Below are positions 35,269 through 44,588 of a stretch of 64,000 bases of DNA, piece by piece; position 1 is the stretch's first letter; each line of letters begins with the position of its first letter. The position numbers and the translations under genes were made by a program. Under the pieces are notes generated by a model. The model was not told the DNA's origin and ran no database searches. It saw nothing but the letters and a program-made list of their open reading frames with translations. Source of the DNA: Bradyrhizobiaceae bacterium (GTDB taxonomy: Bacteria; Pseudomonadota; Alphaproteobacteria; Rhizobiales; Xanthobacteraceae); contig JADYXZ010000019.1 of NCBI GenBank assembly GCA_020853885.1, positions 310,001-374,000 of the forward strand. The letters run 5' to 3'.

Positions 35269-35550
35269 TCAGTAGTAGCAGACGAACCCGCCGCGCGAGA
35301 CGCGGATGCAGTTGTGGTACGACAAGCCGCGGAAAGCCCACGGTCCGGGCGCCCAGAAGTGCCGGCGGAAGTCGCGGCGAACATCGCGGCGAACATGGCG
35401 CCGGACATCCCGGCGGACGTGCCGGACCTGCTCCACCTGGCTGCCGGCGTTCTTCACCGCGATATGCGCGGGCGCAATCGGCGCGGCGGATGCGGGGGCG
35501 GCGAAGCTGAAAGCGGCGGCGGCCGCCAGCGCGATCAATGCGATTCTCAT
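35269..35550 (-). CDS. Small exported Arg/His-rich protein
   Basis: 93 residues. Signal peptide [20 protein letters not shown] with cleavage after ASA. The mature part has a tandem repeat of the type HVRRDVRR ([20 protein letters not shown], about residues 42-62), very basic, followed by an aromatic C-terminal section with two Cys ([19 protein letters not shown]). Many Rhizobiales encode exported proteins of this type with His/Arg repeats; their role is unknown, with nucleic-acid, metal or envelope binding all possible. The Shine-Dalgarno GAGGAG precedes the ATG. Confidence 0.75.
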   Translation of the reverse strand: MRIALIALAAAAAFSFAAPASAAPIAPAHIAVKNAGSQVEQVRHVRRDVRRHVRRDVRRDFRRHFWAPGPWAFRGLSYHNCIRVSRGGFVCYY

Positions 35551-35757
35551 GGTGCGATCTCCTCTGGTTCAGTCGTTTCATCGACCGTGACGCGACGATC
35601 TTGCCGCGCGCCCGCTGAACTCGATCTGAGCGTGTCGTTGCCGTGCGTTCAGATTGGTGAGCGAAAATCGGCTTCGCGTTCTCTCTGCCGCTTCACGCGA
35701 TCGCCCGGCCGTTGGGCCGGGCGAGCAGGACGGATTGGCGAATTTGTGTGCGATGCG

Positions 35758-35880
35758 TCAGCGCGCGATGCGGCGGTGCGGGTTTGCATGGACGCGGCGG
35801 GCGACCATGGGGCCGCTCGCAAATCCGATCAGCACGAGCGATGCGGCGAGGACGAAGAAGGCGAAGACTTCCGCGGTCAT
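35758..35880 (-). CDS. 40-residue single-pass membrane protein
   Basis: Too short for most gene finders. ATG at 35880 with AGGAG seven bases upstream. Sequence begins [20 protein letters not shown], a membrane helix, then [20 protein letters not shown], a basic tail. It ends with TGA at 35758. The strong Shine-Dalgarno and the hydrophobic-then-basic order (N-out/C-in) make it a likely real small membrane protein. It lies between the exported Arg-rich protein and the divergent ndk. Function unknown. Confidence 0.6.
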   Translation of the reverse strand: MTAEVFAFFVLAASLVLIGFASGPMVARRVHANPHRRIAR

Positions 35881-35970
35881 GACGGTCTCCTGTTCTTCCG
35901 GACGCAGACTGCCAAGGCTGCGCTGAACCGCCCCTTAGCCGTGCGTTCATTTGCCGTTCATCCCCCGGGC

Positions 35971-35999
35971 TTGCCGCCCTTCGGATGCGCCGATATAGA
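35971..35999 (+). promoter_or_regulatory. ndk promoter
   Basis: -35 TTGCCG at 35971-35976 and -10 TATAGA at 35994-35999, spaced by 17 bases. The predicted transcript starts near 36006, giving a leader of about 40 bases before ndk. Confidence 0.6.
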
Positions 36000-36045
36000 A
36001 CTCGTCCGATCCCACCCTGGTTCCCTCCCGAACAAGGACCCGTCT

Positions 36046-36468
36046 ATGGCGCTGGAGCGCACATTTTCGATCATCAAGCCCGACGCCACCCGCCGGAACC
36101 TGACCGGCGCCATCAATGAGCGGATCGAAAAGGCGGGCCTGCGGATCGTCGGCCAGCGCCGGATTCGGATGTCGCGGGAACAGGCGGAGGGGTTTTACGC
36201 GGTGCACCACGAGCGCCCGTTCTTCAAAAGCCTCGTCGAGTTCATGACCTCCGGCCCGGTTGTGGTGCAGGTGCTCGAAGGCGAGAATGCGGTCGCAAAA
36301 TATCGTGAAGTCATGGGCGCGACCGATCCCGCCAAGGCCGCGGCCGGCACGATCCGCAAGGACTTTGCGGAATCGGTCGAGGCCAATTCCGTTCACGGCT
36401 CCGACAGCCCCGAAAACGCGAGGATCGAGATCGAATTCTTCTTCAAGCCGGCGGATATCGTCGGCTGA
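36046..36468 (+). CDS. ndk: Nucleoside diphosphate kinase
   Basis: 140 residues, normal length, from ATG at 36046 ([20 protein letters not shown]). Active-site His in [16 protein letters not shown]; nucleotide-binding residues in [18 protein letters not shown]. It passes the gamma phosphate from ATP to nucleoside diphosphates through a phospho-His. A longer upstream frame reaching 35170 is not supported; the promoter lies inside it. Confidence 0.98.
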   Translation: MALERTFSIIKPDATRRNLTGAINERIEKAGLRIVGQRRIRMSREQAEGFYAVHHERPFFKSLVEFMTSGPVVVQVLEGENAVAKYREVMGATDPAKAAAGTIRKDFAESVEANSVHGSDSPENARIEIEFFFKPADIVG

Positions 36469-36504
36469 ATCTAAAAAGACGATCCCTGGGGACGGACAAC
36501 GCCG

Positions 36505-37317
36505 ATGCTTGAAGCGATTTCCCAGTGGGCTGCCACGGAGTTCACGCCGGACTTCTGGCTGAAGCTGCTTCAGATCGTCTGGATCGACATCCTGCTCGCC
36601 GGCGATAACGCCGTCGTGATTGCGATGGCGTGCCGCGCGCTGCCGCCGAAGACGCGCCGCTGGGGCATCGTGCTCGGCGCGCTGGTGGCGGTGCTCCTGC
36701 GCATCCTGTTTGCCGGCATCATCACCACGCTCCTCAACGTCTGGGGCCTGAAGGTCGCTGGCGGACTGGCGCTCATCTATATCGCCGTCGAGTTGCTGCA
36801 GCCGCAGAAGGGTGACGGAGAGAGTTCGATCCAGGCTTCGGAGTCGCTGTTCCGCGCCGTGCGCACGGTCGCGATCGCCGACCTCGTGATGAGTCTCGAC
36901 AACGTGATCGCCATCGCCGGCGTCGCGCGCGGCGATATCGTCCTGCTCGCGCTCGGCCTTGCGATCTCCATCCCGCTCGTCATCGGCGGCGCGACGCTGA
37001 TTACCGCGATGCTCGACCGCTTCCCGGTCCTGGTGCAGGCGGGCGCCGCGCTGCTCGGCTGGATCGCGGGCGAGATGATCGTCTCCGACGCCGCGGTCGT
37101 GAACTGGATCGGCGAGGATCTCGCCAGGCAGATCTACTATCCGGCTGCGGTCGTCGGCGCTGCAATCGTGTTGACGATCGGCGCCATCCTCAAACGCCGC
37201 CACGCGCATGCTGCGAAGGCCGCCCAAGCGGAGTCGGATACGCTCGAAGCCTCCAGCACCAATCCAAATACGAAACCAGAGATCGAAGAGCCGGCGGAAA
37301 AGACGCGCGTGCAATGA
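36505..37317 (+). CDS. TerC family integral membrane protein
   Basis: 270 residues with about seven membrane segments. TerC signature: WIDILLAGDNAVVIAMACRA in the second helix and VMSLDNVIAIAGVARGD in the fifth, each with a conserved Asp-Asn pair in the membrane. Family members are linked to metal ion handling (manganese efflux in several bacteria) and tellurite resistance; the closest general group is YjbE/TerC. The last 50 residues are a hydrophilic tail. It begins 36 bases after ndk, and its stop overlaps the next start (ATGA). Confidence 0.88.
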   Translation: MLEAISQWAATEFTPDFWLKLLQIVWIDILLAGDNAVVIAMACRALPPKTRRWGIVLGALVAVLLRILFAGIITTLLNVWGLKVAGGLALIYIAVELLQPQKGDGESSIQASESLFRAVRTVAIADLVMSLDNVIAIAGVARGDIVLLALGLAISIPLVIGGATLITAMLDRFPVLVQAGAALLGWIAGEMIVSDAAVVNWIGEDLARQIYYPAAVVGAAIVLTIGAILKRRHAHAAKAAQAESDTLEASSTNPNTKPEIEEPAEKTRVQ

Positions 37318-37748
37318 CAACAAAGAGCTGCGCCCGTCTCGTGTTCGTCGCCGTTCTCCTTTCGGTGGGGCTTGCGGCTTGCTTTGAGACGGTGAGTCCC
37401 GATCCCAAGCCCGCCTCCGCATCGTCGCGTTCGGCGAAGACAGCGAAGTCGGCGCCGGCGGCCGCGCTGGCAACGGCGAACGCCGCAGAGCAGGTGCGGC
37501 AGCGGATTCGCAGCGAGTGCGGGGTGGAAGTCGGCGGCCTGTTCGGCGCGGACGACAAGGGCGCCAAGCAGTGCGATTGCTACGCCAATGCAGTCGTCAA
37601 GGCGCTCCGCACGGAAGACTTCGAGTACTACCTCACCTACAACATCGTCCCGACGCTCACGATCACCAAGCCCGACGATTTGAAGAAGGCTTGCGGGATC
37701 AGCGTCGCCGGCCAATCTGGCCGACCGCCATCGTCTGAGACGCGCTGA
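37314..37748 (+). CDS. Hypothetical lipoprotein
   Basis: 144 residues. Type II signal peptide CARLVFVAVLLSVGLAAC with lipobox LAAC at about residues 21-24. Then a low-complexity Ala/Lys/Ser linker (residues 30-60) and a C-terminal domain with several Cys: QRIRSECGVEVGGLFG, GAKQCDCYANAVVKAL and DLKKACGISVAG. Not recognised. It is translationally coupled to the TerC gene by a four-base overlap and could work with it at the envelope. Convergent with purN. Confidence 0.75.
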   Translation: MTTKSCARLVFVAVLLSVGLAACFETVSPDPKPASASSRSAKTAKSAPAAALATANAAEQVRQRIRSECGVEVGGLFGADDKGAKQCDCYANAVVKALRTEDFEYYLTYNIVPTLTITKPDDLKKACGISVAGQSGRPPSSETR

Positions 37749-37754
37749 GCACGG

Positions 37755-38414
37755 TCAGAGCGGCGGCGAGAGCAGCGCGGCTCCTTCCGCCGCGCTCACG
37801 CCGTCGATAACGACCCGGTTTCCCTCGATCTTCAGCCGGCCTTCCGCCAGCCACCGCAATGCTGCCGGGTAGATCCGGTGCTCTTCGGCGAGCACCCGCG
37901 CGGCAAGGGTCTCTTCGTCGTCGCCTGTGAGCACCGGTACGGCCGCCTGCACGATGATGGGCCCGGAATCGAGTTCCGGCTCCACGAAATGCACGGTGCA
38001 GCCGTGGATCTTCACCCCCGCCGCAAGCGCGTGCGCATGCGTGTCGAGCCCCTTGAACGCGGGCAGGAGCGCCGGATGCACGTTCAGCATCCGCCCACTC
38101 CACTTTTGCACGAACGGCGTCGGCAGCAGCCGCATGAAGCCTGCGAGGCACACGATCTCGACCTTGGCTGCCTGCAACGCCTCGTCGATCGCTTTCCCGA
38201 ATGCGTCGCGGTCGGCGAATTTCCGATGATCGATGACGGCCGTCGCGATCCCCTGCAAAGACTCATGCGCGAGCCCGGCGGCCGACGGCTCGTTGGAAAT
38301 GACGAGCGCGATCTCCGCCGGATAATCCTTCGCGCCGGCGGCGTGAATGAGCGCCGCCATGTTCGAGCCGCGGCCCGAGATAAGGATGCCAACCCGCTTG
38401 CGCGCCATCGTCAT
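37755..38414 (-). CDS. purN: Phosphoribosylglycinamide formyltransferase
   Basis: 219 residues from ATG at 38414, which overlaps the purM stop (ATGA). Core: [16 protein letters not shown], and the catalytic triad Asn-His in [20 protein letters not shown] and Asp in [18 protein letters not shown]. It transfers a formyl group from 10-formyltetrahydrofolate to GAR in purine synthesis. The purM-purN order is conserved. Confidence 0.97.
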   Translation of the reverse strand: MTMARKRVGILISGRGSNMAALIHAAGAKDYPAEIALVISNEPSAAGLAHESLQGIATAVIDHRKFADRDAFGKAIDEALQAAKVEIVCLAGFMRLLPTPFVQKWSGRMLNVHPALLPAFKGLDTHAHALAAGVKIHGCTVHFVEPELDSGPIIVQAAVPVLTGDDEETLAARVLAEEHRIYPAALRWLAEGRLKIEGNRVVIDGVSAAEGAALLSPPL

Positions 38415-39481
38415 CCGCCGAGCGCAAGCGTGCCGGTGAACGCGGTGTGCGGCTTGCCGCTGGCGGCGGCCACTTCGCCGAGGCGGATCACTTGCTCGCC
38501 GGCCTGCTCGAAAGCGCCGGCGACGCGTTCCGCCTGCTTCGCGTCGGCAATCACGACAAAGCCGATGCCGCAATTGAACGTGCGCAGCATCTCGCTCTCT
38601 TCAATGCGTCCGGCCCGCGCGAGCCACTGGAAGACCGGGAGCACCGGAATCTTATCGAGCGCGATCCGCGCCGCCGTTCCGTCCGGCAGCACACGCGGCA
38701 CGTTCTCTGTCAGCCCGCCGCCGGTGATGTGCGCAAATGCCTTGACGCCCGGTCCGGCCTTCAGCGCCGCGAGCGCGGGCTTCACATAAATCCGCGTGGG
38801 CGTGAGCAGCGCTTCGCCGAGCGGCTGACCGGAGGCGAACGGCGCAGGCGAACCAAGCGCCAACCCGGCCTCCGCGATCACCCGCCGCACCAGCGAGAAT
38901 CCATTGGAATGCACGCCGGACGAGGGAAGGCCGAGGATGACGTCGCCCGGCGCAACGTCCGTGCGCGGCAAGAGCGCGTCGCGCTCCACCGCGCCGAGCG
39001 CGAAGCCTGCGAGATCATAGTCGTCGGCCGCATAGAGCCCCGGCATCTCCGCCGTCTCGCCGCCGATCAGCGCACAGCCCGCCTCGCGGCATCCCGCGGC
39101 GATCCCCGCCACCACGTCGCGCGCCTGTCCGGGGTCGAGCTTCCCGCAGGCGAAGTAGTCGAGGAACAAGAGCGGTTCCGCGCCCTGCACCACGAGGTCG
39201 TTGACGCTCATGGCGACGAGGTCGATCCCGATCGTGCCGTGCTTGCCGGTTTCGATCGCGAGCTTGAGCTTGGTGCCGACGCCGTCCGTCGCCGCCACGA
39301 GCAGCGGGTCGCGGTAGCCCGCGCGCTTGAGGTCGAACACGCCGCCGAAACCGCCGATCGCGGCGTCCGCGCCCGGCCGTGCCGTGGCGCGGGTGAGGGG
39401 CTTGATGAGATCGACCAGCCGGTTGCCGGCGTCGATATCGACTCCGGCCTCGCGATAGCTGAGCCCCCGATCCTTGTTCAT
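38411..39481 (-). CDS. purM: Phosphoribosylformylglycinamidine cyclo-ligase
   Basis: 356 residues. AIR synthetase signature: [49 protein letters not shown], and [21 protein letters not shown]-terminal domain with [20 protein letters not shown]. It closes the imidazole ring in purine synthesis (ATP-dependent). First gene of purM-purN; its upstream region is the hairpin array at 39607-39904, divergent from the phospholipid synthase gene. Confidence 0.97.
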   Translation of the reverse strand: MNKDRGLSYREAGVDIDAGNRLVDLIKPLTRATARPGADAAIGGFGGVFDLKRAGYRDPLLVAATDGVGTKLKLAIETGKHGTIGIDLVAMSVNDLVVQGAEPLLFLDYFACGKLDPGQARDVVAGIAAGCREAGCALIGGETAEMPGLYAADDYDLAGFALGAVERDALLPRTDVAPGDVILGLPSSGVHSNGFSLVRRVIAEAGLALGSPAPFASGQPLGEALLTPTRIYVKPALAALKAGPGVKAFAHITGGGLTENVPRVLPDGTAARIALDKIPVLPVFQWLARAGRIEESEMLRTFNCGIGFVVIADAKQAERVAGAFEQAGEQVIRLGEVAAASGKPHTAFTGTLALGG

Positions 39482-39606
39482 ATGCCTTTATTCGTGCGCT
39501 GCACTCGCCCGCCGCGGGGCGTACCCCGAACGCGAAAACGGCGCAAGGCTGCGGCTTATTGCACCGCCGCTTGGCAAGAGGCCGGGCCGGGGTTTATGTC
39601 CAAGCG

Positions 39607-39682
39607 CTAGTGTCGCGGTTCGGAAGTTCGCCCGGATTCTCAGCTTGCTCCGGGGCGAACTTCCGAACCAAAGCGACACTAG
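39607..39682. repeat. 76-nt CTAG-bounded hairpin, copy 1
   Basis: Arms CTAGTGTCGC and GCGACACTAG, then GGTTCGGAAGTTCGCC with GGCGAACTTCCGAACC, and an unpaired AAA only on the right side (39670-39672). Same family as 39696-39770 but in the opposite orientation. Confidence 0.85.
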
Positions 39683-39695
39683 CATGCTTATAATT

Positions 39696-39770
39696 CTAGT
39701 GTCCCTTTGGACCCGAAGTTCGCAACGCGCGTGCCGAGCGATCGTGCGAACTTCGGGTCCGGGACACTAG
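39696..39770. repeat. 75-nt CTAG-bounded hairpin, copy 2
   Basis: Arms CTAGTGTCCC and GGGACACTAG, then GGACCCGAAGTTCGCA with TGCGAACTTCGGGTCC, with an unpaired TTT only on the left (39706-39708). Stem bases differ from copy 1 in a compensating way. Its final CTAG is shared with the 138-nt element that follows. Confidence 0.85.
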
Positions 39771-39904
39771 GGTGCGATCGCTTCAGGTGGAAGTGCTCGC
39801 GCTTCCACCTGAAGCGTGAATCGCACCCTAATCTATTGAAAGGGTCGGATTCACGATCCAGATGGAATCGCCTTGCGATTCCATCTGGATCGATCCGACC
39901 CTAG
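39767..39904. repeat. 138-nt CTAG-bounded double-hairpin element, copy 2
   Basis: First hairpin: TAGGGTGCGA with TCGCACCCTA, inner CGCTTCAGGTGGAAG with CTTCCACCTGAAGCG and an unpaired TGAA on the right. Second: GGGTCGGAT with ATCCGACCC, inner GATCCAGATGGAATCG with CGATTCCATCTGGATC and an unpaired TCAC on the left. The same length and design as 17159-17296. Confidence 0.85.
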
Positions 39905-39925
39905 CGGCGGGGGTCTAGAACTGCC

Positions 39926-40456
39926 TTGAACTTACCCAATCTCATCACCGTCGGCCGGATCTTTTGCGTCCCATTCATCGTTTGGGCCATCACGGTCGGT
40001 CAATATCAGCTTGCGTTCTGGCTGTTCGTCATCGCCGGCATTTCCGATGCGGTCGACGGCTTCCTCGCCAAGCGCCTCGAAGCGAAGAGCGAGTTCGGCG
40101 CCTATCTCGACCCCCTGGCGGACAAGGCGCTCCTGATGTCGATCTACGTGACGCTCGGCATCGCCGGACAGGTGCCCCTCTGGCTGGTAATTGCGGTGGT
40201 TTCCCGCGACATCATGATTCTCGGCGCGGTCATCGTCGCCTGGATTGTCGAGAAGCCGATCGCCATCCAGCCGCATATCGTGTCAAAGCTGAACACACTG
40301 GCGCAGATCCTCCTCGTGATCGTGATCCTCGCCTCCGATGCTTTCGCCTTCGATTGGCGGCTCATCAGCGAAGGACTGGTGTTCGCCGTGGCGGTCTTGA
40401 CGGGGCTTTCCGCCGCCTTCTATCTCGCAGCCTGGATGCGGCACATGGCGGCCTGA
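39926..40456 (+). CDS. CDP-alcohol phosphatidyltransferase
   Basis: 176 residues starting with TTG at 39926 (NLPNLITVGRIFCVPFIVWA); no ATG is available near this conserved start. CDP-OH motif D-x-x-D-G-x-x-A...G-x-x-x-D-x-x-x-D is present as SDAVDGFLAKR and EFGAYLDPLADK. About five membrane segments. It makes a phospholipid head-group precursor, most likely phosphatidylglycerophosphate (PgsA-like) judging by the N-terminal NLPNLIT; cardiolipin or another product is not excluded. Start of a five-gene plus-strand run to ppx. Confidence 0.88.
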   Translation: MNLPNLITVGRIFCVPFIVWAITVGQYQLAFWLFVIAGISDAVDGFLAKRLEAKSEFGAYLDPLADKALLMSIYVTLGIAGQVPLWLVIAVVSRDIMILGAVIVAWIVEKPIAIQPHIVSKLNTLAQILLVIVILASDAFAFDWRLISEGLVFAVAVLTGLSAAFYLAAWMRHMAA

Positions 40457-40504
40457 TTCCGCCCTTTCGGCGCACGCCCGAGGACCCTGCCCGGAAACCT
40501 GGTT

Positions 40505-41602
40505 ATGAACCTGCAGCGGCAAGTCATATTCTGGGTCGGCGCGCTCATTGTTTTTATCCTGTTCACCTGGATTCTGAGCGACGTCCTGCTGCCGTTCGTG
40601 GCCGGCATCGCGCTCGCCTATTTCCTCAACCCGCTCGCCGATCGCCTGGAGTCGTATGGCTTCAATCGCCTGGTCGCGACCTTGCTCGTGACCGGGGTGT
40701 TCGCGCTCTTCTTCATCGCCGTCGCGATCATCGTCATTCCGTTGCTGGGCTCCCAGCTCTTCGCGTTCATCAGCCGCATTCCTGAATACGTCACGCGCCT
40801 GCAGCAACTTCTGCTCGATGAGGCGGTGCAGGACCGGCTGCATGCGCTGCTGGGGGGCGAAAAGATCGACCTGCGCAAGACGGTCGGCGATCTGATGGGG
40901 CAGGGAGCGACCTGGCTCGGCACCTTCCTGCAGGGCCTCTGGTCGGGCGGGCGCGCGCTGATCTCGCTGGTCGCCGTCGTGGTCATCATGCCGATCGTCG
41001 CCTTCTATGTGCTGGTCGATTGGCATCGCATGGTCGCCAAGGTGGATTCCTGGCTGCCGCGCCGGCACCGCAAGACGATCCACGGCCTCGCCCGCGAGAT
41101 TGATGCGGCGTTGGCCGGTTTCATCCGCGGACAGGGGTTGGTCACGCTCATCCTCGGCACCTTCTATGCGGTGGGGCTGACGCTCGTCGGCTTGAATTTC
41201 GGCCTCCTGATCGGCTTCGGCGCTGGCATCCTGAGCTTCGTCCCCTATATCGGCTCGACCACGGGCCTGTTGATCGCCGGCGGAGTCGCCTTCGCCCAGT
41301 TCTGGCCGGACTGGATCTGGATCGTCTCCGTCGTCGTCATCTTCTTTGTCGGTCAGTTCATCGAGGGTTATTTCCTGCAGCCGAAGCTCGTCGGCGATCG
41401 CGTCGGCCTGCATCCCGTCTGGCTGATCTTCGCGCTGTTCGCCTTCGGTTATCTGCTCGGCTTCGTCGGCATCCTGCTCGCCGTGCCGCTCGCAGCCGTG
41501 ACCGGTGTGCTCACGCGCTTCGCCCTGAAGCAATATCTCGCGAGCCCGCTCTACACGGGCGAGACGCGGCAATCGTCCTCGGAAAAGTCGGGACGGCGTT
41601 GA
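40505..41602 (+). CDS. AI-2E/PerM family transporter
   Basis: 365 residues with about eight membrane segments. Family marks: VLLPFVAGIALAYFLNPLAD near the start, then [60 protein letters not shown] and GFVGILLAVPLAAVTGVL. The family includes TqsA (autoinducer-2 export) and other putative permeases; the substrate here is unknown. It starts 48 bases after the phosphatidyltransferase and ends 3 bases before hdaA. The PerM-Hda order is conserved in many bacteria. Confidence 0.9.
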   Translation: MNLQRQVIFWVGALIVFILFTWILSDVLLPFVAGIALAYFLNPLADRLESYGFNRLVATLLVTGVFALFFIAVAIIVIPLLGSQLFAFISRIPEYVTRLQQLLLDEAVQDRLHALLGGEKIDLRKTVGDLMGQGATWLGTFLQGLWSGGRALISLVAVVVIMPIVAFYVLVDWHRMVAKVDSWLPRRHRKTIHGLAREIDAALAGFIRGQGLVTLILGTFYAVGLTLVGLNFGLLIGFGAGILSFVPYIGSTTGLLIAGGVAFAQFWPDWIWIVSVVVIFFVGQFIEGYFLQPKLVGDRVGLHPVWLIFALFAFGYLLGFVGILLAVPLAAVTGVLTRFALKQYLASPLYTGETRQSSSEKSGRR

Positions 41603-41605
41603 GCC

Positions 41606-42292
41606 ATGCCCGACCCCGGCGCCCGGCAGCTCACCCTCGACCTGCCTCACGCGGAAAGTTTCCACCGCGACGATTTTCTCCCCGATCCGTCCAACGAAGC
41701 GGCGCTCGCGCTCGTCGACGCCTGGCCGGACTGGCCCGATCGCTTTGCCGCGATCGTCGGACCGGCAGGTTCGGGCAAAAGTCATCTCGCCGCGATCTGG
41801 GCCGAGCGCTCCGGCGCGCGCGTGGTGGACGCCGCTTCCCTCACGCTCGAAGAAGTGCCGCGCGCGCTCGTGACCGGCGCCCTCGTGCTGGAGGATCTGT
41901 CGCCGGATCGGGTCGACGAAACGGCGCTCTTTCATCTGCTCAATCTCGCGCGCCAGGAAGGCGCCTATATCCTGATCACGGCCGCGAAGCGCCTCGACCT
42001 GGAGGGCTACACGCTCGCCGATCTGGCTTCCCGTCTGCGCGCCGTGCCGGCGATCTCGTTGTCGCCGCCCGGCGACGCGCTCCTGGCCGCCGTCCTGGTC
42101 AAGCATTTCGCCGATCGCCAGCTCATGGTGGATGAGGACACGGTCGCTTATCTGTTGAGCCGGATCGAGCGCTCGCTCGCGGCGGCCCGCGAGGCCGCGG
42201 GCCAGCTCGACCAAGCCTCGCTTTCGCGCGGCCGGCGCATCACCCGGGCGCTTGCCGCCGAGCTGTTCCGGACCGAAGAATCCAAGTCCTGA
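41606..42292 (+). CDS. hdaA: DnaA regulatory inactivator HdaA-like
   Basis: 228 residues. Starts with the clamp-binding motif QLTLDLP (residues 8-14), then the AAA+ core: GPAGSGKSHLAAIWAERSGA (Walker A), LVLEDLSPD in the Walker B place, ITAAKRLDL, and DLASRLRAVPAISLSPPGDA with the box VII-like Arg. C-terminal helical domain with DEDTVAYLLSRIERSLAAAR. It lacks the DnaA DNA-binding domain. With the sliding clamp it promotes hydrolysis of DnaA-bound ATP and prevents over-initiation. Confidence 0.9.
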   Translation: MPDPGARQLTLDLPHAESFHRDDFLPDPSNEAALALVDAWPDWPDRFAAIVGPAGSGKSHLAAIWAERSGARVVDAASLTLEEVPRALVTGALVLEDLSPDRVDETALFHLLNLARQEGAYILITAAKRLDLEGYTLADLASRLRAVPAISLSPPGDALLAAVLVKHFADRQLMVDEDTVAYLLSRIERSLAAAREAAGQLDQASLSRGRRITRALAAELFRTEESKS

Positions 42293-42383
42293 CAAGGACT
42301 TGCCTCCCGTCACGGCAGCGTCATCGAAATTTCAACACTGGTAATGATACTGTCCGGCAAGGCGGCGGAACGGGAGAAGTCAG

Positions 42384-44588
42384 ATGTCGGCCGAGGTCAC
42401 CGCAATCCGGGCGCGGCGTGTCGAAGACACGCCGGCGGAGCCGGTTGCGCCTGAAGCCGACCTCGCCGCAAGCCCCGAGCGCTTCATCAACCGCGAGCTT
42501 TCCTGGCTGCATTTCAATCGCCGCGTGCTCGAGGAAGCCGCCAACCCGAACCATCCGCTGCTCGAGCAGCTTCGCTTCCTCTCGATCTCGGCGGCGAATC
42601 TCGACGAATTCTTCATGGTCCGCGTCGCCGGCCTCAAGGGCCAGGTGCGCGCGGGCGTCACCACCGCGAGCCCCGACGGGCTCACGCCCGCCCAGCAACT
42701 GGTGCACATCGGCGCGGCGGTGGCGAAGCTCGCCTCCGACCAGCAGGCGCGCTGGCGCGAGCTGCGCCGCGAGCTGGGCGAGGTCGGCATCCTGCTGGTC
42801 GATGGCTCCGACCTCCTGAAGAGCGAGCGGGCGTGGCTGGAAGAGCACTTCCTGCACCATATTTTCCCGGTGCTGACGCCGCTTGCGATCGACCCCGCAC
42901 ATCCGTTCCCGTTCATTCCCAATCTCGGCTTCTCGCTCGCCCTGCAGCTCGTCCGCGCCAGCGACGGCCGCGGCATGAACGCGCTCATTCGCGTGCCGGC
43001 GCAGATCGAGCGTTTCATCCGTCTGCCGGACCGCAAGGAAGGCGAGCTGCGCTTCGTGACGCTCGAAGCGGCAATCGCACTCTTCATCGGCCGCCTGTTC
43101 CCCGGCTACGCGGTCGGCGGCAGCGGCGCCTTCCGCATCATCCGCGACAGCGACATCGAAGTGGAAGAAGAGGCGGAAGACCTGGTCCGCCTGTTCGAGA
43201 GCGCGCTGAAGCGCCGCCGCCGCGGCTCCGCGATCCGGCTCGAGATCGGCGCCGAGATGCCCGACGAATTGCGCATCTTCGTCGTGCACGCGCTCGGCGT
43301 CGCCGAAGACGAGGTCTTCATCGTCGATGGCGAGCTGGCGCTGAACGAGCTGTCGCAGCTTGTGGCGATCGACCGCCGCGACCTGAAATTCAAGACCTAC
43401 AACCCGCGCTTCCCCGAGCGCATCCGCGAGCAGGGCGGCGATTGCTTTGCCGCAATCCGGCAGAAGGACCTCGTCGTTCACCATCCTTATGAATCGTTCG
43501 ACGTGGTGGTCCAGTTCCTGATGCAGGCGGCGCGCGATCCCGACGTGGTCGCGATCAAGCAGACGCTCTACCGCACCTCGTCCGACAGCCCGATCGTGCG
43601 CGCGCTTGCCGAAGCCGCCGAAGCCGGCAAGTCGGTGACCGCGCTGATCGAGTTGAAGGCCCGCTTCGACGAGGAAGCCAACATCCGCTGGGCGCGTGCG
43701 CTGGAGCACGCGGGCGTGCAGGTCGTCTTCGGCTTCATCGAGATGAAGACGCACGCCAAGCTGTCGCTGGTCGTCCGCCGCGAGGGCAAGTCGCTGACGA
43801 ACTACGTCCATGTCGGCACCGGCAACTACCACCCGGTTACCGCACGTATCTACAGCGACCTGTCGTTCTTCACCGCCGATCCGGTGATCGCCCAGGACGT
43901 CGCCCGCATCTTCAATTTCATCACCGGCTACGCCGAGCCCGCTGAATTGGAAACGATGGCTATCTCGCCGTTCGGCCTGCGCAAGCGCATCCTCGGCCAC
44001 ATCGAGAAAGAGATCGAGCATGTGAAGGCCGGCCGTCCCGGCGCGATCTGGGCCAAGATGAATTCGCTCGTCGATCCGCAGATCATCGACGCGCTCTATG
44101 AGGCGAGCCGCGCCGGCGTCGAGATCGATCTCGTCGTGCGCGGCATCTGCTGCCTGCGGCCGGGCGTGCCGGGCCTGTCGGAGAACATCCGCGTCAAGTC
44201 GATCGTCGGCCGCTTCCTCGAGCACGGCCGCATCTATTGCTTCGGCGACGGCCACGGCCTGCCGCACGCGAAGGCGGCCGTCTATATTTCATCCGCGGAC
44301 ATGATGCCGCGGAACCTCGACCGCCGCGTCGAGGTGCTGTATCCGATCCTCAATCCCACCGTGCACCAGCAGATTCTCGACCAGATCATGGTCGCGAATT
44401 TGAAGGATAATGAGCAGAGCTGGCGGGTCTTGCCCGACGGGAGCAGCACGCGCATAGTGCCCGCAGAGGGCGAAGAATCATTCAATGCGCATCGCTACTT
44501 CATGACCAACCCAAGCCTTTCGGGCCGTGGCAAATCTCTCAAAGATTCTTCTCCGCGCAGTCTCGTCCGCCGAGCCGACCGAAGTTAG
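42384..44588 (+). CDS. ppk: Polyphosphate kinase 1
   Basis: 734 residues. N-terminal domain [20 protein letters not shown] and [20 protein letters not shown]. Middle: [20 protein letters not shown] and [20 protein letters not shown]. The phosphorylated His is in [21 protein letters not shown]-terminal [20 protein letters not shown] and [20 protein letters not shown]. It polymerises the gamma phosphate of ATP into polyphosphate. The end overlaps ppx by 62 bases. Confidence 0.97.
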   Translation: MSAEVTAIRARRVEDTPAEPVAPEADLAASPERFINRELSWLHFNRRVLEEAANPNHPLLEQLRFLSISAANLDEFFMVRVAGLKGQVRAGVTTASPDGLTPAQQLVHIGAAVAKLASDQQARWRELRRELGEVGILLVDGSDLLKSERAWLEEHFLHHIFPVLTPLAIDPAHPFPFIPNLGFSLALQLVRASDGRGMNALIRVPAQIERFIRLPDRKEGELRFVTLEAAIALFIGRLFPGYAVGGSGAFRIIRDSDIEVEEEAEDLVRLFESALKRRRRGSAIRLEIGAEMPDELRIFVVHALGVAEDEVFIVDGELALNELSQLVAIDRRDLKFKTYNPRFPERIREQGGDCFAAIRQKDLVVHHPYESFDVVVQFLMQAARDPDVVAIKQTLYRTSSDSPIVRALAEAAEAGKSVTALIELKARFDEEANIRWARALEHAGVQVVFGFIEMKTHAKLSLVVRREGKSLTNYVHVGTGNYHPVTARIYSDLSFFTADPVIAQDVARIFNFITGYAEPAELETMAISPFGLRKRILGHIEKEIEHVKAGRPGAIWAKMNSLVDPQIIDALYEASRAGVEIDLVVRGICCLRPGVPGLSENIRVKSIVGRFLEHGRIYCFGDGHGLPHAKAAVYISSADMMPRNLDRRVEVLYPILNPTVHQQILDQIMVANLKDNEQSWRVLPDGSSTRIVPAEGEESFNAHRYFMTNPSLSGRGKSLKDSSPRSLVRRADRS

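Noticed and set aside
35170..36045. Upstream extension of the ndk reading frame
   Set aside because: The frame is open but Ndk homologues begin at MALERTF, and a good promoter lies inside the extension; the region instead holds two small minus-strand genes.
40283..44267. Long minus-strand frames opposite the permease, hdaA and ppk genes (40283-42313 and 42321-44267)
   Set aside because: Arg/Glu/Gln-rich shadow sequences; the plus-strand genes carry all family motifs.
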